Shown here: positions 34,985 through 44,541 of the stretch, piece after piece
How positions within the stretch are numbered: position 1 is the stretch's first letter
Layout: the number at the start of each line of letters is the position of its first letter
NCBI RefSeq assembly: GCF_017355185.1
Contig: NZ_JADILJ010000021.1
Span: 1 to 64,000, forward strand
Origin: Rathayibacter sp. SD072
GTDB lineage: Bacteria > Actinomycetota > Actinomycetes > Actinomycetales > Microbacteriaceae
Direction: 5' to 3'
Length of the DNA stretch: 64,000 nt
Made by a program: the position numbers and the translations under genes
The notes under the pieces: model-generated
What the model saw: the letters and a program-made list of their open reading frames with translations, nothing else
The model's database searches: none
Told to the model about the DNA's origin: nothing

Positions 34985-35923
34985 TCAGTCGCAGGCGATG
35001 CCGTCTCCGTCGCGGTCGAGGTCGTAGATGTCCGAGCCCACGACCGTCACCGGCCCGCGCACGTAGGAGGGGCCGTTGCCGGATCCGGCGGCGCAGTCGA
35101 CGTCGGAGTCGATGGGGACGCAGTCCCCGGTGTAGTTGGAGTCGCAGCCCGACGCCGCAGCGGCAGCCGGCGCCGGAGCGGGCGGCGGCACCCGGGTTCC
35201 GACGCGCGTCACATCGTCCACGGGAGCGGTCGTGACCGCCTCGGAGACCTGGGTCCGCGACACCTCGACGCCGTCGTGCTTCACGATCTCGACGGTGCGG
35301 GTGAGGACCCCGTCGCTGCCGGCGATCACGACGCTGCTGCCCTGGTCGGCGGTCGGGTCCTCCTCCGTCCGCGTGGCGCGGGGCACCGGCGCGGTCTCGG
35401 TCACGGTCTCGGTCGTGACGACGACCGTCGGCGTCGGCGTCGGGACGGCCGTGCGCGTCGGTGCCGGTGAGGCCGACCGCGTCGGCTCCGCCGCGGGGGC
35501 CGGCGTCGCGGTGCTCGCGGCGACCTGCTCCTGGGCGACGGGCGCGGGAGCGGTGGCGCCGTACGCGCTCGTGCCGACCAGCAGGGCGGCGAGCGCCCCG
35601 GCCGCGACCAGACCCGACGTGCGGCGACGGCGCGCGAGCCCCAGCCAGGTCGGTCGGCGCAGCAGGGCTCCGTAGACGCCGGTGATCAGCACGACGAGCG
35701 CGACCAGGAGGACCGCCGACCAGAGGCCGCCGGAGAGCAGGCCGACCAGCGCGAGGAACGCGGTCGCTCCTCCGCCGATCCACTGCAGTGGAGTGAGGCG
35801 CAGCCGCGTGAGCCGGACGGAGCCCAGGCGCAGCGGTCGGCGCTGCCGAGGGCTCCGGAGCCGGGGCGGCGCGTCCTGCGGACGTCGATCGCGGGGGAGA
35901 GGGGGTGGGAACGAGCTGGGCAC
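34985..35923 (-). CDS. G5 and Excalibur domain surface protein
   Basis: 312 residues. A basic N-terminus is followed by two or three membrane segments, a Pro/Thr-rich wall-spanning stretch (about 130-185), a G5 domain (about 195-240; GVLTRTVEIVKHDGVEVSRTQ) and a C-terminal Excalibur domain whose last loop is DLDRDGDGIACD, a Ca2+-binding form. G5 domains bind peptidoglycan or glycan; Excalibur domains bind Ca2+. A wall-associated role is inferred. GTG start; TATCCG lies close upstream. Confidence 0.85.
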   Translation of the reverse strand: MPSSFPPPLPRDRRPQDAPPRLRSPRQRRPLRLGSVRLTRLRLTPLQWIGGGATAFLALVGLLSGGLWSAVLLVALVVLITGVYGALLRRPTWLGLARRRRTSGLVAAGALAALLVGTSAYGATAPAPVAQEQVAASTATPAPAAEPTRSASPAPTRTAVPTPTPTVVVTTETVTETAPVPRATRTEEDPTADQGSSVVIAGSDGVLTRTVEIVKHDGVEVSRTQVSEAVTTAPVDDVTRVGTRVPPPAPAPAAAAASGCDSNYTGDCVPIDSDVDCAAGSGNGPSYVRGPVTVVGSDIYDLDRDGDGIACD

Positions 35924-36013
35924 GGTCGGATACTTCCTGAACGGGAGGGGGAGGTCGCCCCAGTATCACCCGTCCGGGGTACGACTCCCGTGCCCCGTTC
36001 GCGGGCGACGCTC

Positions 36014-36075
36014 GCTCCGGTGCGCCGCAGAACGCCCCTCCGGTACGCGACACGGCGCGCCGCGCGGACCGGAGC
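36014..36075 (-). terminator. Probable terminator of the acyl-CoA ligase gene
   Basis: GCTCCGGT (36014-36021) pairs with ACCGGAGC (36068-36075), with further GCGC pairing inside. A second small hairpin GGCCTC-TCGC-GAGGCC (36076-36091) lies between it and the stop codon. Confidence 0.55.
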
Positions 36076-36093
36076 GGCCTCTCGCGAGGCCGA

Positions 36094-37677
36094 TCAGGAG
36101 TAGCGGGCCACCAGCTCGCGCTTGAGTACTTTCCCGCTGGGGCCCAGCGGCAGAGCGTCGACGAACTCGATGCGGCGCGGGAACTTGAAGGCGGCCAGGT
36201 GCTCGCTCGCGAAAGCGATCAGCTCCTCGGCGCCAGCCGTCGCCGACGGTCCGAGCACGACGGCCGCGACGACCTCCTGCCCGTGCTTCTCGTCGGCCAC
36301 GCCGAAGACCGCGGCGTTGGCGACGGAGGGGTGCCCGATCAGCACCTCCTCCACCTCGCGCGGGTACACGTTGTAGCCGTTGCGGATGATCATGTCCTTC
36401 GTCCGGTCCAGGATCCGCACGTAGTCCTCGTCGTCCTTCGTGCCGAGGTCGCCCGTGCGGAACCAGCCGTCGACGACGGCCTCCGCCGTCGCCTGCGGGT
36501 TCCCGAGGTAGCCCTTCATCAGGTTGTGCCCGCGGATCACGATCTCGCCGAGCTCGCCCCGCGGGAGCAGCTCCACCCGGTCCTGCACCTGAGCCCGTGC
36601 CACCTCGACCTCCACTCCCCAGATCGGGGTGCCGACGGTGCCCGCCCGCGGCGGAACGCCGACGTGGTTGAAGGTCGCGACGGGAGAGGTCTCGGTGAGC
36701 CCGTAGCCCTCGTAGATCTCGACGCCGAACACCTCGCGGAACCGCTCGATGACCGCGACGGGCAGCGCCGCACCTCCGGACACGGCGTAGCGCAGGGGCG
36801 GGCGGTCCGGGCGCCTCGTCGCCGCGTCGAGCAGCGCCACGTACATGGTGGGCACGCCCTCGAACACGGTGCAGTCGTGCGCGATCATCGCCTCGAGCGC
36901 GGCGTCGCCGTCGAACTTCGGCACCAGCACTACCGTCGCGGCGGTGCGGAACGCGGTGTTCATGGCGCAGACCTGCCCGAAGGTGTGGAAGAGCGGGAGC
37001 GCCCCGAGCACCACGTCGCCGCGGTGCAGGTCGAAGGTGTTCATCAGCAGCACGTCCGACTGCGACACGATCGCGAAGTGCGTCCCCTCCGCCCCCTTGG
37101 GCCGGCCGGTCGTGCCGCTCGTGTAGAGGATCGTCGCGGTGTCGGAGGGGGAGCGCGGGACGTACCCGTCGATCGACTCGGCCTCGGCGGCGAGGTCCTC
37201 GAGGCGGGCGAACGGGGACTCCGTGCCGTCGGGGACCATCACGCTCAGCACGGGGACGCCGGCGAGCTCGGCGCCGGCCGCTCCCTCCTTCAGCAGCGGC
37301 GCTGCGCAGATCAGCGCCGTCGCTCCGGAGTCGCGGAGCACGTAGGCGATCTCGTCGTGCTTGAGCAGCGCGTGCACCGGGACGACCACGGCGCCCAGCG
37401 CGAGGACCGCGAAGTAGCCGCGCGGGAAGTCCGGCACGTTCGGCACCAGCAGCGCCACCCGGTCGCCCGGCCCGATGCCGCGGGAGCGCAGCGCTCCCGC
37501 GTAGGCCCGCGTCTGGTCCCAGAGCGCGGCGTAGTCGAGCGCGAGCGGACCGACCCGGATCGCGATCGTGGTCGGAGTTCGCCGGGCGGCCTCGGCGAGG
37601 ATCGCGGCGACCGAGAGGGTGCCGGAGCCGGGCGGGGCGGAGGGGGCCTCGGACGATCGCGATGCCGTGCTGCTCAT
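36094..37677 (-). CDS. Long-chain fatty acid-CoA ligase, AMP-binding
   Basis: 527 residues of the adenylate-forming superfamily. P-loop TSGTTGRPKG, the A5 motif YGLTETSPV, the A7 motif GWFRTGDLG, the hinge near RTKDMIIRNGYNVYP and the catalytic Lys in GPSGKVLKREL are intact. It activates a carboxylate, probably a fatty acid, as acyl-AMP and then acyl-CoA. No signal peptide. SD GGGAG before ATG. Transcribed alone. Confidence 0.92.
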   Translation of the reverse strand: MSSTASRSSEAPSAPPGSGTLSVAAILAEAARRTPTTIAIRVGPLALDYAALWDQTRAYAGALRSRGIGPGDRVALLVPNVPDFPRGYFAVLALGAVVVPVHALLKHDEIAYVLRDSGATALICAAPLLKEGAAGAELAGVPVLSVMVPDGTESPFARLEDLAAEAESIDGYVPRSPSDTATILYTSGTTGRPKGAEGTHFAIVSQSDVLLMNTFDLHRGDVVLGALPLFHTFGQVCAMNTAFRTAATVVLVPKFDGDAALEAMIAHDCTVFEGVPTMYVALLDAATRRPDRPPLRYAVSGGAALPVAVIERFREVFGVEIYEGYGLTETSPVATFNHVGVPPRAGTVGTPIWGVEVEVARAQVQDRVELLPRGELGEIVIRGHNLMKGYLGNPQATAEAVVDGWFRTGDLGTKDDEDYVRILDRTKDMIIRNGYNVYPREVEEVLIGHPSVANAAVFGVADEKHGQEVVAAVVLGPSATAGAEELIAFASEHLAAFKFPRRIEFVDALPLGPSGKVLKRELVARYS

Positions 37678-37777
37678 GAGTGCTCCCGTCGTCGTCGACA
37701 GCCGCGGCGGATGCCGGGTGGTTCACCGTAGTCCCGGCCCGTGCCCCGTTCGAGGGATCCCACCGGATGCCCAGCCC

Positions 37778-38632
37778 TCAGCGCGTGAGAGCGCGGTGGC
37801 GGAGGATCACGAGGGGCCCCGGCACCGTGAGCGCCAGGCTGTGGCTCACCGAGCCGAGCAGGAGCCGGAGGAAGGCGCCCCGACCGTGGCTGCCCACGAC
37901 GAGCAGGCGGGCTCCGGAGGCGACCTCGCTGAGCTTCTCGACCGGGTTGCCGCGCACGAGGAGGTGCCGGATCTCGAGGTCGGGGCAGCTGTCGCCGAGG
38001 CCCACCAGCGATTCGGCGAGCACGAGGTCCTCGTCCTCCTCGATCGCGTCGATGACCCGGCGCTCCACGGGGACGGCGTCGGCCCAGGCGCCCGGGAGCT
38101 GCCAGGCGTGCAGGGCGAGCAGGGGCTCGCCGAGCCGGTCGGCCTCGTGCGCCGCGAGCCGGATCGCCTCGAGCGACACCTCCGATCCGTCGACCCCGAC
38201 CGCGACACCGGTGCGGCCCGGCTCGACGGGTCCCGGGATCAGCGCGACCGCCGAGCGCGAGGCCGCGGCCACCCGGACGGCGACGGGTGCGGCCACGGCG
38301 AGACCGCGGCGGGCGAGCGGATGCGCGCCCAGCACCAGCAGCGCACCCGCCGGCGCCGCCTCCGCCAGGACGTGCACGGGATCGCCGTCGAGGAGCCGCA
38401 CGCGCACGGGCACCGAGGCGTACTCGCGCTCCGCGAGAGCCCTCGCCTCCTCGAGCGCGGCTCCGGCGGCTCGGCGCTGCGCCACCGCGGCATCCGGGAC
38501 GCGCCCTCGCGCCGGTTCGACCACGCTCACGAGCTCGGCGGGCAGCCGATGCCCCTCGGCATAGTCGAGCGCCCAGCGCAGGGCGTCCGTGCTCCGATCC
38601 GATCCGCTGACTCCGACCACGACCGCGTCCAT
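37778..38632 (-). CDS. Universal stress protein with two UspA domains
   Basis: 284 residues: UspA domain 1 at about 1-140 and domain 2 at about 145-284. The second carries the ATP-binding motif GSHGRGAFLRLLLGSVSHSL; in the first it is weaker (GAHPLARRGLAVAAPVAVRV). Tandem Usp proteins in Actinobacteria respond to hypoxia or stationary phase. ATG 38632 has GGAGG seven bases upstream; an in-frame ATG 15 bases further upstream lies before that SD. Confidence 0.9.
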   Translation of the reverse strand: MDAVVVGVSGSDRSTDALRWALDYAEGHRLPAELVSVVEPARGRVPDAAVAQRRAAGAALEEARALAEREYASVPVRVRLLDGDPVHVLAEAAPAGALLVLGAHPLARRGLAVAAPVAVRVAAASRSAVALIPGPVEPGRTGVAVGVDGSEVSLEAIRLAAHEADRLGEPLLALHAWQLPGAWADAVPVERRVIDAIEEDEDLVLAESLVGLGDSCPDLEIRHLLVRGNPVEKLSEVASGARLLVVGSHGRGAFLRLLLGSVSHSLALTVPGPLVILRHRALTR

Positions 38633-38735
38633 GCTGCGCCTCCTCATCGAGTGCTGCTCTCGGCCGCATTCTCCTCCGTCCGGCCCGCCGGCGGGAGTGC
38701 CGGACGAGGATCCGCGCCCGCCGTAGAGTCGCAGG

Positions 38736-39032
38736 ATGCGTGGCGAGGCGACCCTGTACACCGATGCGATCGCGACGGCGCCCTTCGCCCTGGCGGTGAT
38801 CGCCGAGGCGACCGGATCGCGCGTGGTCGGCGCCCGGACCGCCGATGCGCACGTGCCGCTCTACAGCGGCCCCACGAGCGCCCGCGTCTCGGTGTCGGGC
38901 TTCGGCGACAGCGTCCCGATCTCGGTCGACGTCCGGGACGAGCGCGGAGTCGAGGAGGCGCGGGCCGCCGCGCAGGCGCTGGGCCTGGAGCTCGCGGCCT
39001 ACGCCGGCTGGAGCATCACCGCCGGCTTCTAG
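38736..39032 (+). CDS. Hypothetical small protein, 98 residues
   Basis: No family recognised. It looks like a small alpha/beta protein: Ala-rich helix (TAPFALAVIAEATG), Val-rich strands (ARVSVSGFGDSVPISVDV) and a second Ala-rich helix. No signal peptide. -10 TAGAGT (38724-38729) ends six bases before ATG, which supports the start. The stop TAG is part of the CTAG end of the palindromic repeat 39029-39086. Confidence 0.7.
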   Translation: MRGEATLYTDAIATAPFALAVIAEATGSRVVGARTADAHVPLYSGPTSARVSVSGFGDSVPISVDVRDERGVEEARAAAQALGLELAAYAGWSITAGF

Positions 39033-39086
39033 GCCGTGTCGATCAGGACGAGCGGAGCACGCGAGATCGTGATCAACGCGGCCTAG
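39029..39086. repeat. Short CTAG-ended palindromic repeat between convergent genes
   Basis: Ends CTAGGCCGTGTCGATCA (39029-39045) and TGATCAACGCGGCCTAG (39070-39086) pair with two mismatches. Read on the minus strand it matches the left part of the element at 353 (about 40 of 47). Both flanking genes end with TAG codons inside its two CTAG termini. It probably terminates both. Confidence 0.8.
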
Positions 39087-39868
39087 GCGTCGGCGAGGGT
39101 CGCCCGGCGCACCTGCGCCAGGTAGAACCGGCTCGGCGAGGTCCGCACCCGGGCGGGCAGCAGCCGGTACACCGCGAAGGTGCGCGAGAGCGCCCGGTCG
39201 AAGCGCGCCTGCTGCCGCTCGCTCCAACGGAAGCCGAAGGGCTCGCGGAGCGACGGAGGGAGCAGCCCGGCGGTCATCAGCCGCAGGTACGGCCCGAACG
39301 GGCGGAGGTACCACGCGGCGATCGCTCCGCCGAGGAGGTCGTGCGCGACGCGGCGCGCCTCGGGAGTGACGTGCAGGCGGCCCACCTGCTCGTCCCAGTA
39401 GGCGTCGAACGCCGCACGGTCTGCGGGCCACGACGCGTCGGCCATCTGCAGTGAGGTGCCGACCACGCGCGAGCGGTCGACCAGGTCGTCCGCCTGCTCC
39501 CGGGTCATCGGTCCGAAGGCGCCTTCGTAGAGCTGGAGCATCGACTGGGTGAGGGTCGCGGCGACCCAGCGCTGCAGCTCCGGATCGAAGGCGCTGTAGC
39601 CGGGTCCGCGGACGGGCCCGTGCGCCCGGTTCACCCGGCGGCGCACCGCGCGGACGTCCTCCGGGGAGCCGTAGTGCAGCGCGTAGAGGTAGGAGAGGGT
39701 GCCGTGCAGGCGCCCGAGCGCGCGGTGCGCGAAGTCGGAGTGCTCGGCCACTCCGGCGCCGACAGCGGGGTGCGCGATCTGCAGGAGGATCGCCCGGGCA
39801 CCGGCGACGAGGAAGACGCCCTCGCGGAACACGTCGCGCTCCGGGCGGGGGCGGGTCCTCGGGGGCAT
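39083..39868 (-). CDS. Oxygenase MpaB family protein (DUF2236)
   Basis: 261 residues. The start DVFREGVFLVAGARAILLQIAHPAVGAGVAEHS and the central AFDPELQRWVAATLTQS segment are typical of DUF2236/MpaB proteins, related to heme-dependent latex-clearing oxygenases; the substrate is unknown. -10 TAGCGT (39880-39875) ends six bases before ATG. Stop within the palindromic repeat. Confidence 0.88.
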   Translation of the reverse strand: MPPRTRPRPERDVFREGVFLVAGARAILLQIAHPAVGAGVAEHSDFAHRALGRLHGTLSYLYALHYGSPEDVRAVRRRVNRAHGPVRGPGYSAFDPELQRWVAATLTQSMLQLYEGAFGPMTREQADDLVDRSRVVGTSLQMADASWPADRAAFDAYWDEQVGRLHVTPEARRVAHDLLGGAIAAWYLRPFGPYLRLMTAGLLPPSLREPFGFRWSERQQARFDRALSRTFAVYRLLPARVRTSPSRFYLAQVRRATLADA

Positions 39869-40011
39869 GCGCCCACGCTACGCGGCGCGGGAAGGGCGCA
39901 GTGCGTGCGGAGTAGAGTTGTCGCGGCCCAGGACCGTGCCGAGACTCCGGCGCAGACGGGCCGCATCGGACTCGAAACGCAAGCGCGCTCAGCGCGGAAT
40001 GGGAATGCAGC

Positions 40012-41175
40012 GTGGATCTCTTCGAATACCAGGCCCGTGATCTGTTCGAGAAGTACGGCGTCCCCGTGCTCCCGGGCATCGTCGCCGACACGCCCGAGGA
40101 GGTGCGCGCCGCCGCCGAGAAGCTCGGCGGCGTCACCGTCGTCAAGGCGCAGGTGAAGATCGGCGGACGCGGCAAGGCCGGCGGGGTCAAGGTCGCGAAG
40201 ACCGCCGACGAGGCGGAGGAGGCGGCGAAGTCGATCCTCGGCCTCGACATCAAGGGCCACGTCGTCAAGCGCGTCATGGTCGCGGGCGGCGCCCGGATCG
40301 CGCAGGAGTTCTACTTCTCCGTGCTGCTGGACCGGGCGAACCGCTCCTACCTCTCGCTCACCTCCTACGAGGGCGGCATGGAGATCGAGCAGCTCGCCGT
40401 CGAGCGCCCCGAGGCGCTCGCGCGCGTCGAGGTCGTCGCCGGCCAGGGCATCGACCTGGCCAAGGCCGAGGAGATCGCCCGTGCGGCGAAGTTCCCCGAG
40501 GAGCTGATCGGCAAGGTCGCCCCGGTCCTCGTGACGCTCTACGACGTCTACACCGGCGAGGACGCGACCCTCGTCGAGGTGAACCCGCTCGTCCTCACCG
40601 AGGAGGGCGACATCGTCGCGCTCGACGGCAAGGTCTCGCTCGACGAGAACGCCGGCTTCCGCCACCCCGAGCACGCCGCGCTCGAGGACAAGGACGCCGC
40701 CGACCCGCTCGAGGCGAAGGCCAAGGAGAACGACCTCAACTACGTGAAGCTCGACGGCGAGGTGGGCATCATCGGCAACGGCGCGGGCCTGGTCATGTCG
40801 ACCCTCGACGTGGTCGCCTACGCGGGCGAGCGCCACGGCGGCGTGAAGCCCGCCAACTTCCTCGACATCGGCGGCGGAGCCTCCGCCCAGGTCATGGCGA
40901 ACGGCCTCGACGTGATCCTCGGCGACGAGCAGGTCAAGAGCGTCTTCGTCAACGTCTTCGGCGGCATCACCGCGTGCGACGCCGTCGCCAACGGCATCCT
41001 GCAGGCGCTCGAGATCCTCGGCGACACCGCGACCAAGCCGCTCGTCGTCCGCCTGGACGGCAACAAGGTGGAGGAGGGCCGCGCGATCCTGCAGGCCGCC
41101 GCCAACCCGCTCATCACGCTCGCCGCGACCATGGACGAAGGCGCCGACAAGGCCGCCGAACTCGCCGCCGCGTAA
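40012..41175 (+). CDS. sucC: Succinyl-CoA synthetase beta subunit
   Basis: 387 residues. ATP-grasp domain beginning [18 protein letters not shown], with [16 protein letters not shown] in the nucleotide site and the C-terminal [12 protein letters not shown] / [16 protein letters not shown] CoA-ligase part. With SucD it converts succinyl-CoA to succinate with substrate-level phosphorylation in the TCA cycle. GTG start with a weak GGGAAT; promoter -10 TAGAGT (39913-39918) leaves a leader of about 90 bases. Confidence 0.97.
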   Translation: MDLFEYQARDLFEKYGVPVLPGIVADTPEEVRAAAEKLGGVTVVKAQVKIGGRGKAGGVKVAKTADEAEEAAKSILGLDIKGHVVKRVMVAGGARIAQEFYFSVLLDRANRSYLSLTSYEGGMEIEQLAVERPEALARVEVVAGQGIDLAKAEEIARAAKFPEELIGKVAPVLVTLYDVYTGEDATLVEVNPLVLTEEGDIVALDGKVSLDENAGFRHPEHAALEDKDAADPLEAKAKENDLNYVKLDGEVGIIGNGAGLVMSTLDVVAYAGERHGGVKPANFLDIGGGASAQVMANGLDVILGDEQVKSVFVNVFGGITACDAVANGILQALEILGDTATKPLVVRLDGNKVEEGRAILQAAANPLITLAATMDEGADKAAELAAA

Positions 41176-41209
41176 CGGACCCGACGACTCAAGGAATCAG
41201 AGAACAAGC

Positions 41210-42097
41210 ATGTCGATCTTCCTCACCAAGGACTCCAAGGTCATCGTCCAGGGCATCACCGGCGGCGAGGGCACCAAGCACACCGCGCTGATGCTCAAGG
41301 CCGGGACCAACATCGTCGGCGGCGTGAACGCGCGCAAGGCCGGCACGACCGTCACCCACGGCGACGTCGAGCTGCCCGTCTTCGGCACCGTCAAGGAGGC
41401 CATCGAGGCCACCGGCGCAGACGTCTCCATCGCGTTCGTCCCGCCCGCCTTCTCGAAGGACGCCGTCATCGAGGCGATCGACGCCGAGATCGGCCTCCTC
41501 GTCGTCATCACCGAGGGCATCCCGGTGCAGGACTCGGCCGAGTTCTGGGCGTACGCGCAGGAGAAGGGCAACAAGACCCGCATCATCGGCCCGAACTGCC
41601 CCGGCATCATCACGCCGGGCGAGTCGCTCGTGGGCATCACCCCCGCGACGATCACGGGCAAGGGCCCCATCGGCCTCGTCTCGAAGTCGGGCACCCTGAC
41701 CTACCAGATGATGTACGAGCTGCGCGACCTGGGCTTCTCGACCGCCATCGGCATCGGCGGCGACCCGATCATCGGCACGACGCACATCGATGCGCTCGCT
41801 GCGTTCGAGGCCGACCCCGAGACCAAGGCGATCGTCATGATCGGCGAGATCGGCGGCGACGCCGAGGAGCGCGCGGCCGACTTCATCAAGGCCAACGTCA
41901 CCAAGCCGGTCGTCGGCTACGTGGCGGGCTTCACGGCTCCCGAGGGCAAGACGATGGGCCACGCCGGTGCCATCGTCTCGGGCTCCGCGGGCACCGCGCA
42001 GGCCAAGAAGGAGGCCCTCGAGGCCGCGGGCGTGAAGGTCGGCAAGACGCCGTCCGAGACCGCCGCGCTGCTGCGCGAGGTCTTCGCCTCCCTCTAG
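41210..42097 (+). CDS. sucD: Succinyl-CoA synthetase alpha subunit
   Basis: 295 residues. CoA-binding domain ([22 protein letters not shown]) and ligase domain with the phosphorylated His in [11 protein letters not shown]. It lies 34 bases downstream of sucC in the same operon and is followed by a strong terminator. Confidence 0.97.
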   Translation: MSIFLTKDSKVIVQGITGGEGTKHTALMLKAGTNIVGGVNARKAGTTVTHGDVELPVFGTVKEAIEATGADVSIAFVPPAFSKDAVIEAIDAEIGLLVVITEGIPVQDSAEFWAYAQEKGNKTRIIGPNCPGIITPGESLVGITPATITGKGPIGLVSKSGTLTYQMMYELRDLGFSTAIGIGGDPIIGTTHIDALAAFEADPETKAIVMIGEIGGDAEERAADFIKANVTKPVVGYVAGFTAPEGKTMGHAGAIVSGSAGTAQAKKEALEAAGVKVGKTPSETAALLREVFASL

Positions 42098-42113
42098 CAC
42101 TCACGGGCACGTC

Positions 42114-42158
42114 CGAACGGGCGGGATCCACTGCTCCGGCAGCGATCCCGCCCGTTCG
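42114..42158 (+). terminator. Terminator of sucCD
   Basis: Perfect 15-bp arms CGAACGGGCGGGATC (42114-42128) and GATCCCGCCCGTTCG (42144-42158). Confidence 0.88.
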
Positions 42159-42181
42159 TGCGTTCCCGGTACCGTCGGGGG

Positions 42182-43240
42182 GTGACTCGCAGACTCGGCC
42201 TCGACTTCCTGACCTTCGTCCCGTACCCGGAGGGGCCCGAGAAGCCGGGCGACGCCGCGCGCAGCCTCGAGGACGGGCTGGCCCTCTTCGAGCTCGGCGA
42301 GGAGCTCGGCTACGGCACCGGCTGGGTGCGCGTGCGCCACTTCGAGCGCTACCTCGCCTCGCCGATGACCTTCTTCGCCGCCGCCTCGCAGCGCACGCGG
42401 CGCCTGCGCCTGGGCACCGCCGTGATCGGCGCCCGCTACGAGGCGCCCATCCGCCTCGCCGAGGACGCGGCGACCGTCGACCTGCTCTCGGGCGGCCGTC
42501 TCGATCTGGGCGTGAGCAGCGGATTCGCGCACCTCGCGTCGGTCTTCGACGGGGTCTTCGGTCAGGGCGAGGGCGAGTTCCGCGCCCAGGCGCAGGAGCG
42601 GATCGAGCGACTCCGGCAGGCTCTGTCCGGAGAGGTGCTCGGCATCGCCGAGTCGGCGCTGATGTCGGTGCCCGTCGGCGACCCGCTCGTGCAGCACCCG
42701 CACGCCCCGGGGCTGGCCGACCGGATCTGGTACGGCGCCGGCTCCGTCTCCTCCGCCGTCCGCGCCGGTGAGCAGGGCATGCACCTGCAGGTCTCGACTC
42801 TCAACACCGAGGAGACCGGTCTGCCGTTCGCCGAGCAGCAGGCCGTCCAGATCCGCGCCTACCGCGAGGCGTTCCGCGCCGCGCATCCGGAGCGGACCTC
42901 GCGCGTCACCGCGGGCCGCATCGTGCTGCCGCTGGTCGACGACGTCGACGAGCGGGCCCACCGCCCCTTCATCGACGGCTACCTCGCCCGGATGAACGAC
43001 GACGGCACGCCGCGCACCGCCGACCGCTCGATCATCGCCGCTCCCATGCGCTTCAGCCCGCTGCACGTCGGGTCGCCGGAGGAGATCGTCGCCTCCCTCG
43101 CCGCCGATCCCGCCCTCGCCGAGGCGGACTCGCTGACCCTGACGCTCCCCGCGGTGGGCGGAGTGGAGTCGCACCGCCGGATCCTGCGGACGGTCGCCGA
43201 GCGGATCGCTCCGCAGCTCGGCTGGGCGCCCTCGCGCTAG
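42182..43240 (+). CDS. LLM class flavin-dependent oxidoreductase
   Basis: 352 residues, luciferase-like TIM barrel (RRLGLDFLTFVP, then TRRLRLGTAVIGARYEAPIRLAEDAATVDLLSGGRLDLGVSSGF). Uses FMN or F420; substrate unknown. GTG 42182 is chosen because TACCGT (42170-42175) ends six bases before it. Its TAG stop abuts the TAG stop of the convergent TMEM175 gene in a 12-base palindrome CGCTAGCTAGCG, leaving no intergenic base. Confidence 0.88.
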   Translation: MTRRLGLDFLTFVPYPEGPEKPGDAARSLEDGLALFELGEELGYGTGWVRVRHFERYLASPMTFFAAASQRTRRLRLGTAVIGARYEAPIRLAEDAATVDLLSGGRLDLGVSSGFAHLASVFDGVFGQGEGEFRAQAQERIERLRQALSGEVLGIAESALMSVPVGDPLVQHPHAPGLADRIWYGAGSVSSAVRAGEQGMHLQVSTLNTEETGLPFAEQQAVQIRAYREAFRAAHPERTSRVTAGRIVLPLVDDVDERAHRPFIDGYLARMNDDGTPRTADRSIIAAPMRFSPLHVGSPEEIVASLAADPALAEADSLTLTLPAVGGVESHRRILRTVAERIAPQLGWAPSR

Positions 43241-44458
43241 CTAGCGGCGCCGATCGAGCAGCCGCCGCACCGGCGTCTGCAGCAGCAGCACCAGCAGCCA
43301 CCAGAGCGAGGGTGCGGCCGTCGCGAGCACGAGCGCGAGCACCAGCAGCCCGAACGGGACCAGCGCCCCGCGCAGGGGCACCTCGCCGACCCCCTCCCGC
43401 AGCAGCGCCGGGTGCCGGGCCAGGTGCCGCTCGATCAGCACCAGTGCGCCGCTCATCACCGTCATCGTCCCGAGGTACAGCCCGATCGCTCCGCGGGTGT
43501 CGGGGAGCAGCGCGATCACGCTCGTCGCGAAGGGGAAGAACGCCACGGCCGCGAGCCAGAGCAGACCGAGCCGAGCCAGGCCGCCGTCGTAGTCGTCGAC
43601 GAGCTCGAAGACGCGGTGGTGGGGGATCCAGAACACGGCGATCAGCAGGAACGAGAGCGCGAACGCGAGCACCTGGTCGACGTGGCCGTTGAAAAGTGCC
43701 GCCACGCCTCCTCCGTCGGCCGCGATGCGGGGCGCGAGCTCGACCAGGGGCAGCACCAGGAGGGTGATCGCGATCGCGACGGTCGCGTCAGAGAAGCCGA
43801 CGAGCCGGTCCAGCCCGCGGGCGGTGCGGACGGGACGAGGGGGTGCGGTGCGCCGGCCGCGGTGCAGCAGGCGCTCGAGCGGTCCGGCGAGCAGGAGCAG
43901 CAGCAGCCAGAAGAGGCCGACCGCCGGCACGATCACCGCGAGGAGGAGCGCCGCCAGCAGCAGTCCGAGGACGATCACCGAGCGCGTCAGCGGCTGCCCG
44001 GTCCCGGGGGCGGCGAGGTCCGGATCGCGGCGCAGCAGCAGCCGCATCCCGAGGGTGGCGGCGCTCGCCGCGGCGATCACCCCGATGTAGAGGGCGACGA
44101 CGGACGGGTCGTCGGTGGACGCGCTCGAGAGCAGGTTCGCGGCGAACGGCAGCAGCACGATCGCGGCGAGCCAGACGAAGTCCACCGCGACGAGAGCGGG
44201 GGAGTAGCGGCGCACCTCCTCGAAGACCGCGTGCTGCACCAGCCACAGGCGTCCGATCACCGCGAAGGTCACGACGAAGGCCGAGAGCGTGCCGACGTGG
44301 TCCGCGAGGAGCGGGCCGAGGCCGCCCGACCCGCCCTCCTCGACCGCGTCGACGAGCGGGAGCACCAGGAAGGTGATCGCGATCGCCGTCACGGCGTCGC
44401 TGAAGTTCACGAGCCGGTCCAGGCCCCGCTCGGTCCGGTCTGCTGGGGTCCTGGTCAC
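43241..44458 (-). CDS. TMEM175-family potassium channel-like protein, tandem duplicate
   Basis: 405 residues with two copies of the six-helix DUF1211/TMEM175 unit. The signature on helix 1 occurs twice: RLVNFSDAVTAIAITFLVLP (about residue 15) and RLVGFSDATVAIAITLLVLP (about residue 220). Bacterial TMEM175 proteins usually have one unit and assemble as tetramers; the lysosomal animal protein has two and dimerises. This protein has the animal-like plan. -10 TAGGGT (44470-44465) ends six bases before GTG. Confidence 0.88.
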   Translation of the reverse strand: MTRTPADRTERGLDRLVNFSDAVTAIAITFLVLPLVDAVEEGGSGGLGPLLADHVGTLSAFVVTFAVIGRLWLVQHAVFEEVRRYSPALVAVDFVWLAAIVLLPFAANLLSSASTDDPSVVALYIGVIAAASAATLGMRLLLRRDPDLAAPGTGQPLTRSVIVLGLLLAALLLAVIVPAVGLFWLLLLLLAGPLERLLHRGRRTAPPRPVRTARGLDRLVGFSDATVAIAITLLVLPLVELAPRIAADGGGVAALFNGHVDQVLAFALSFLLIAVFWIPHHRVFELVDDYDGGLARLGLLWLAAVAFFPFATSVIALLPDTRGAIGLYLGTMTVMSGALVLIERHLARHPALLREGVGEVPLRGALVPFGLLVLALVLATAAPSLWWLLVLLLQTPVRRLLDRRR

Positions 44459-44541
44459 GGCTCGACCCTAGGGCGTGCGGACGCGCCCGAGCGTGCGGCT
44501 GAGCAGCCGGAGCCGGGCCCGCCGGTAGGCTCGTCGAGCCC

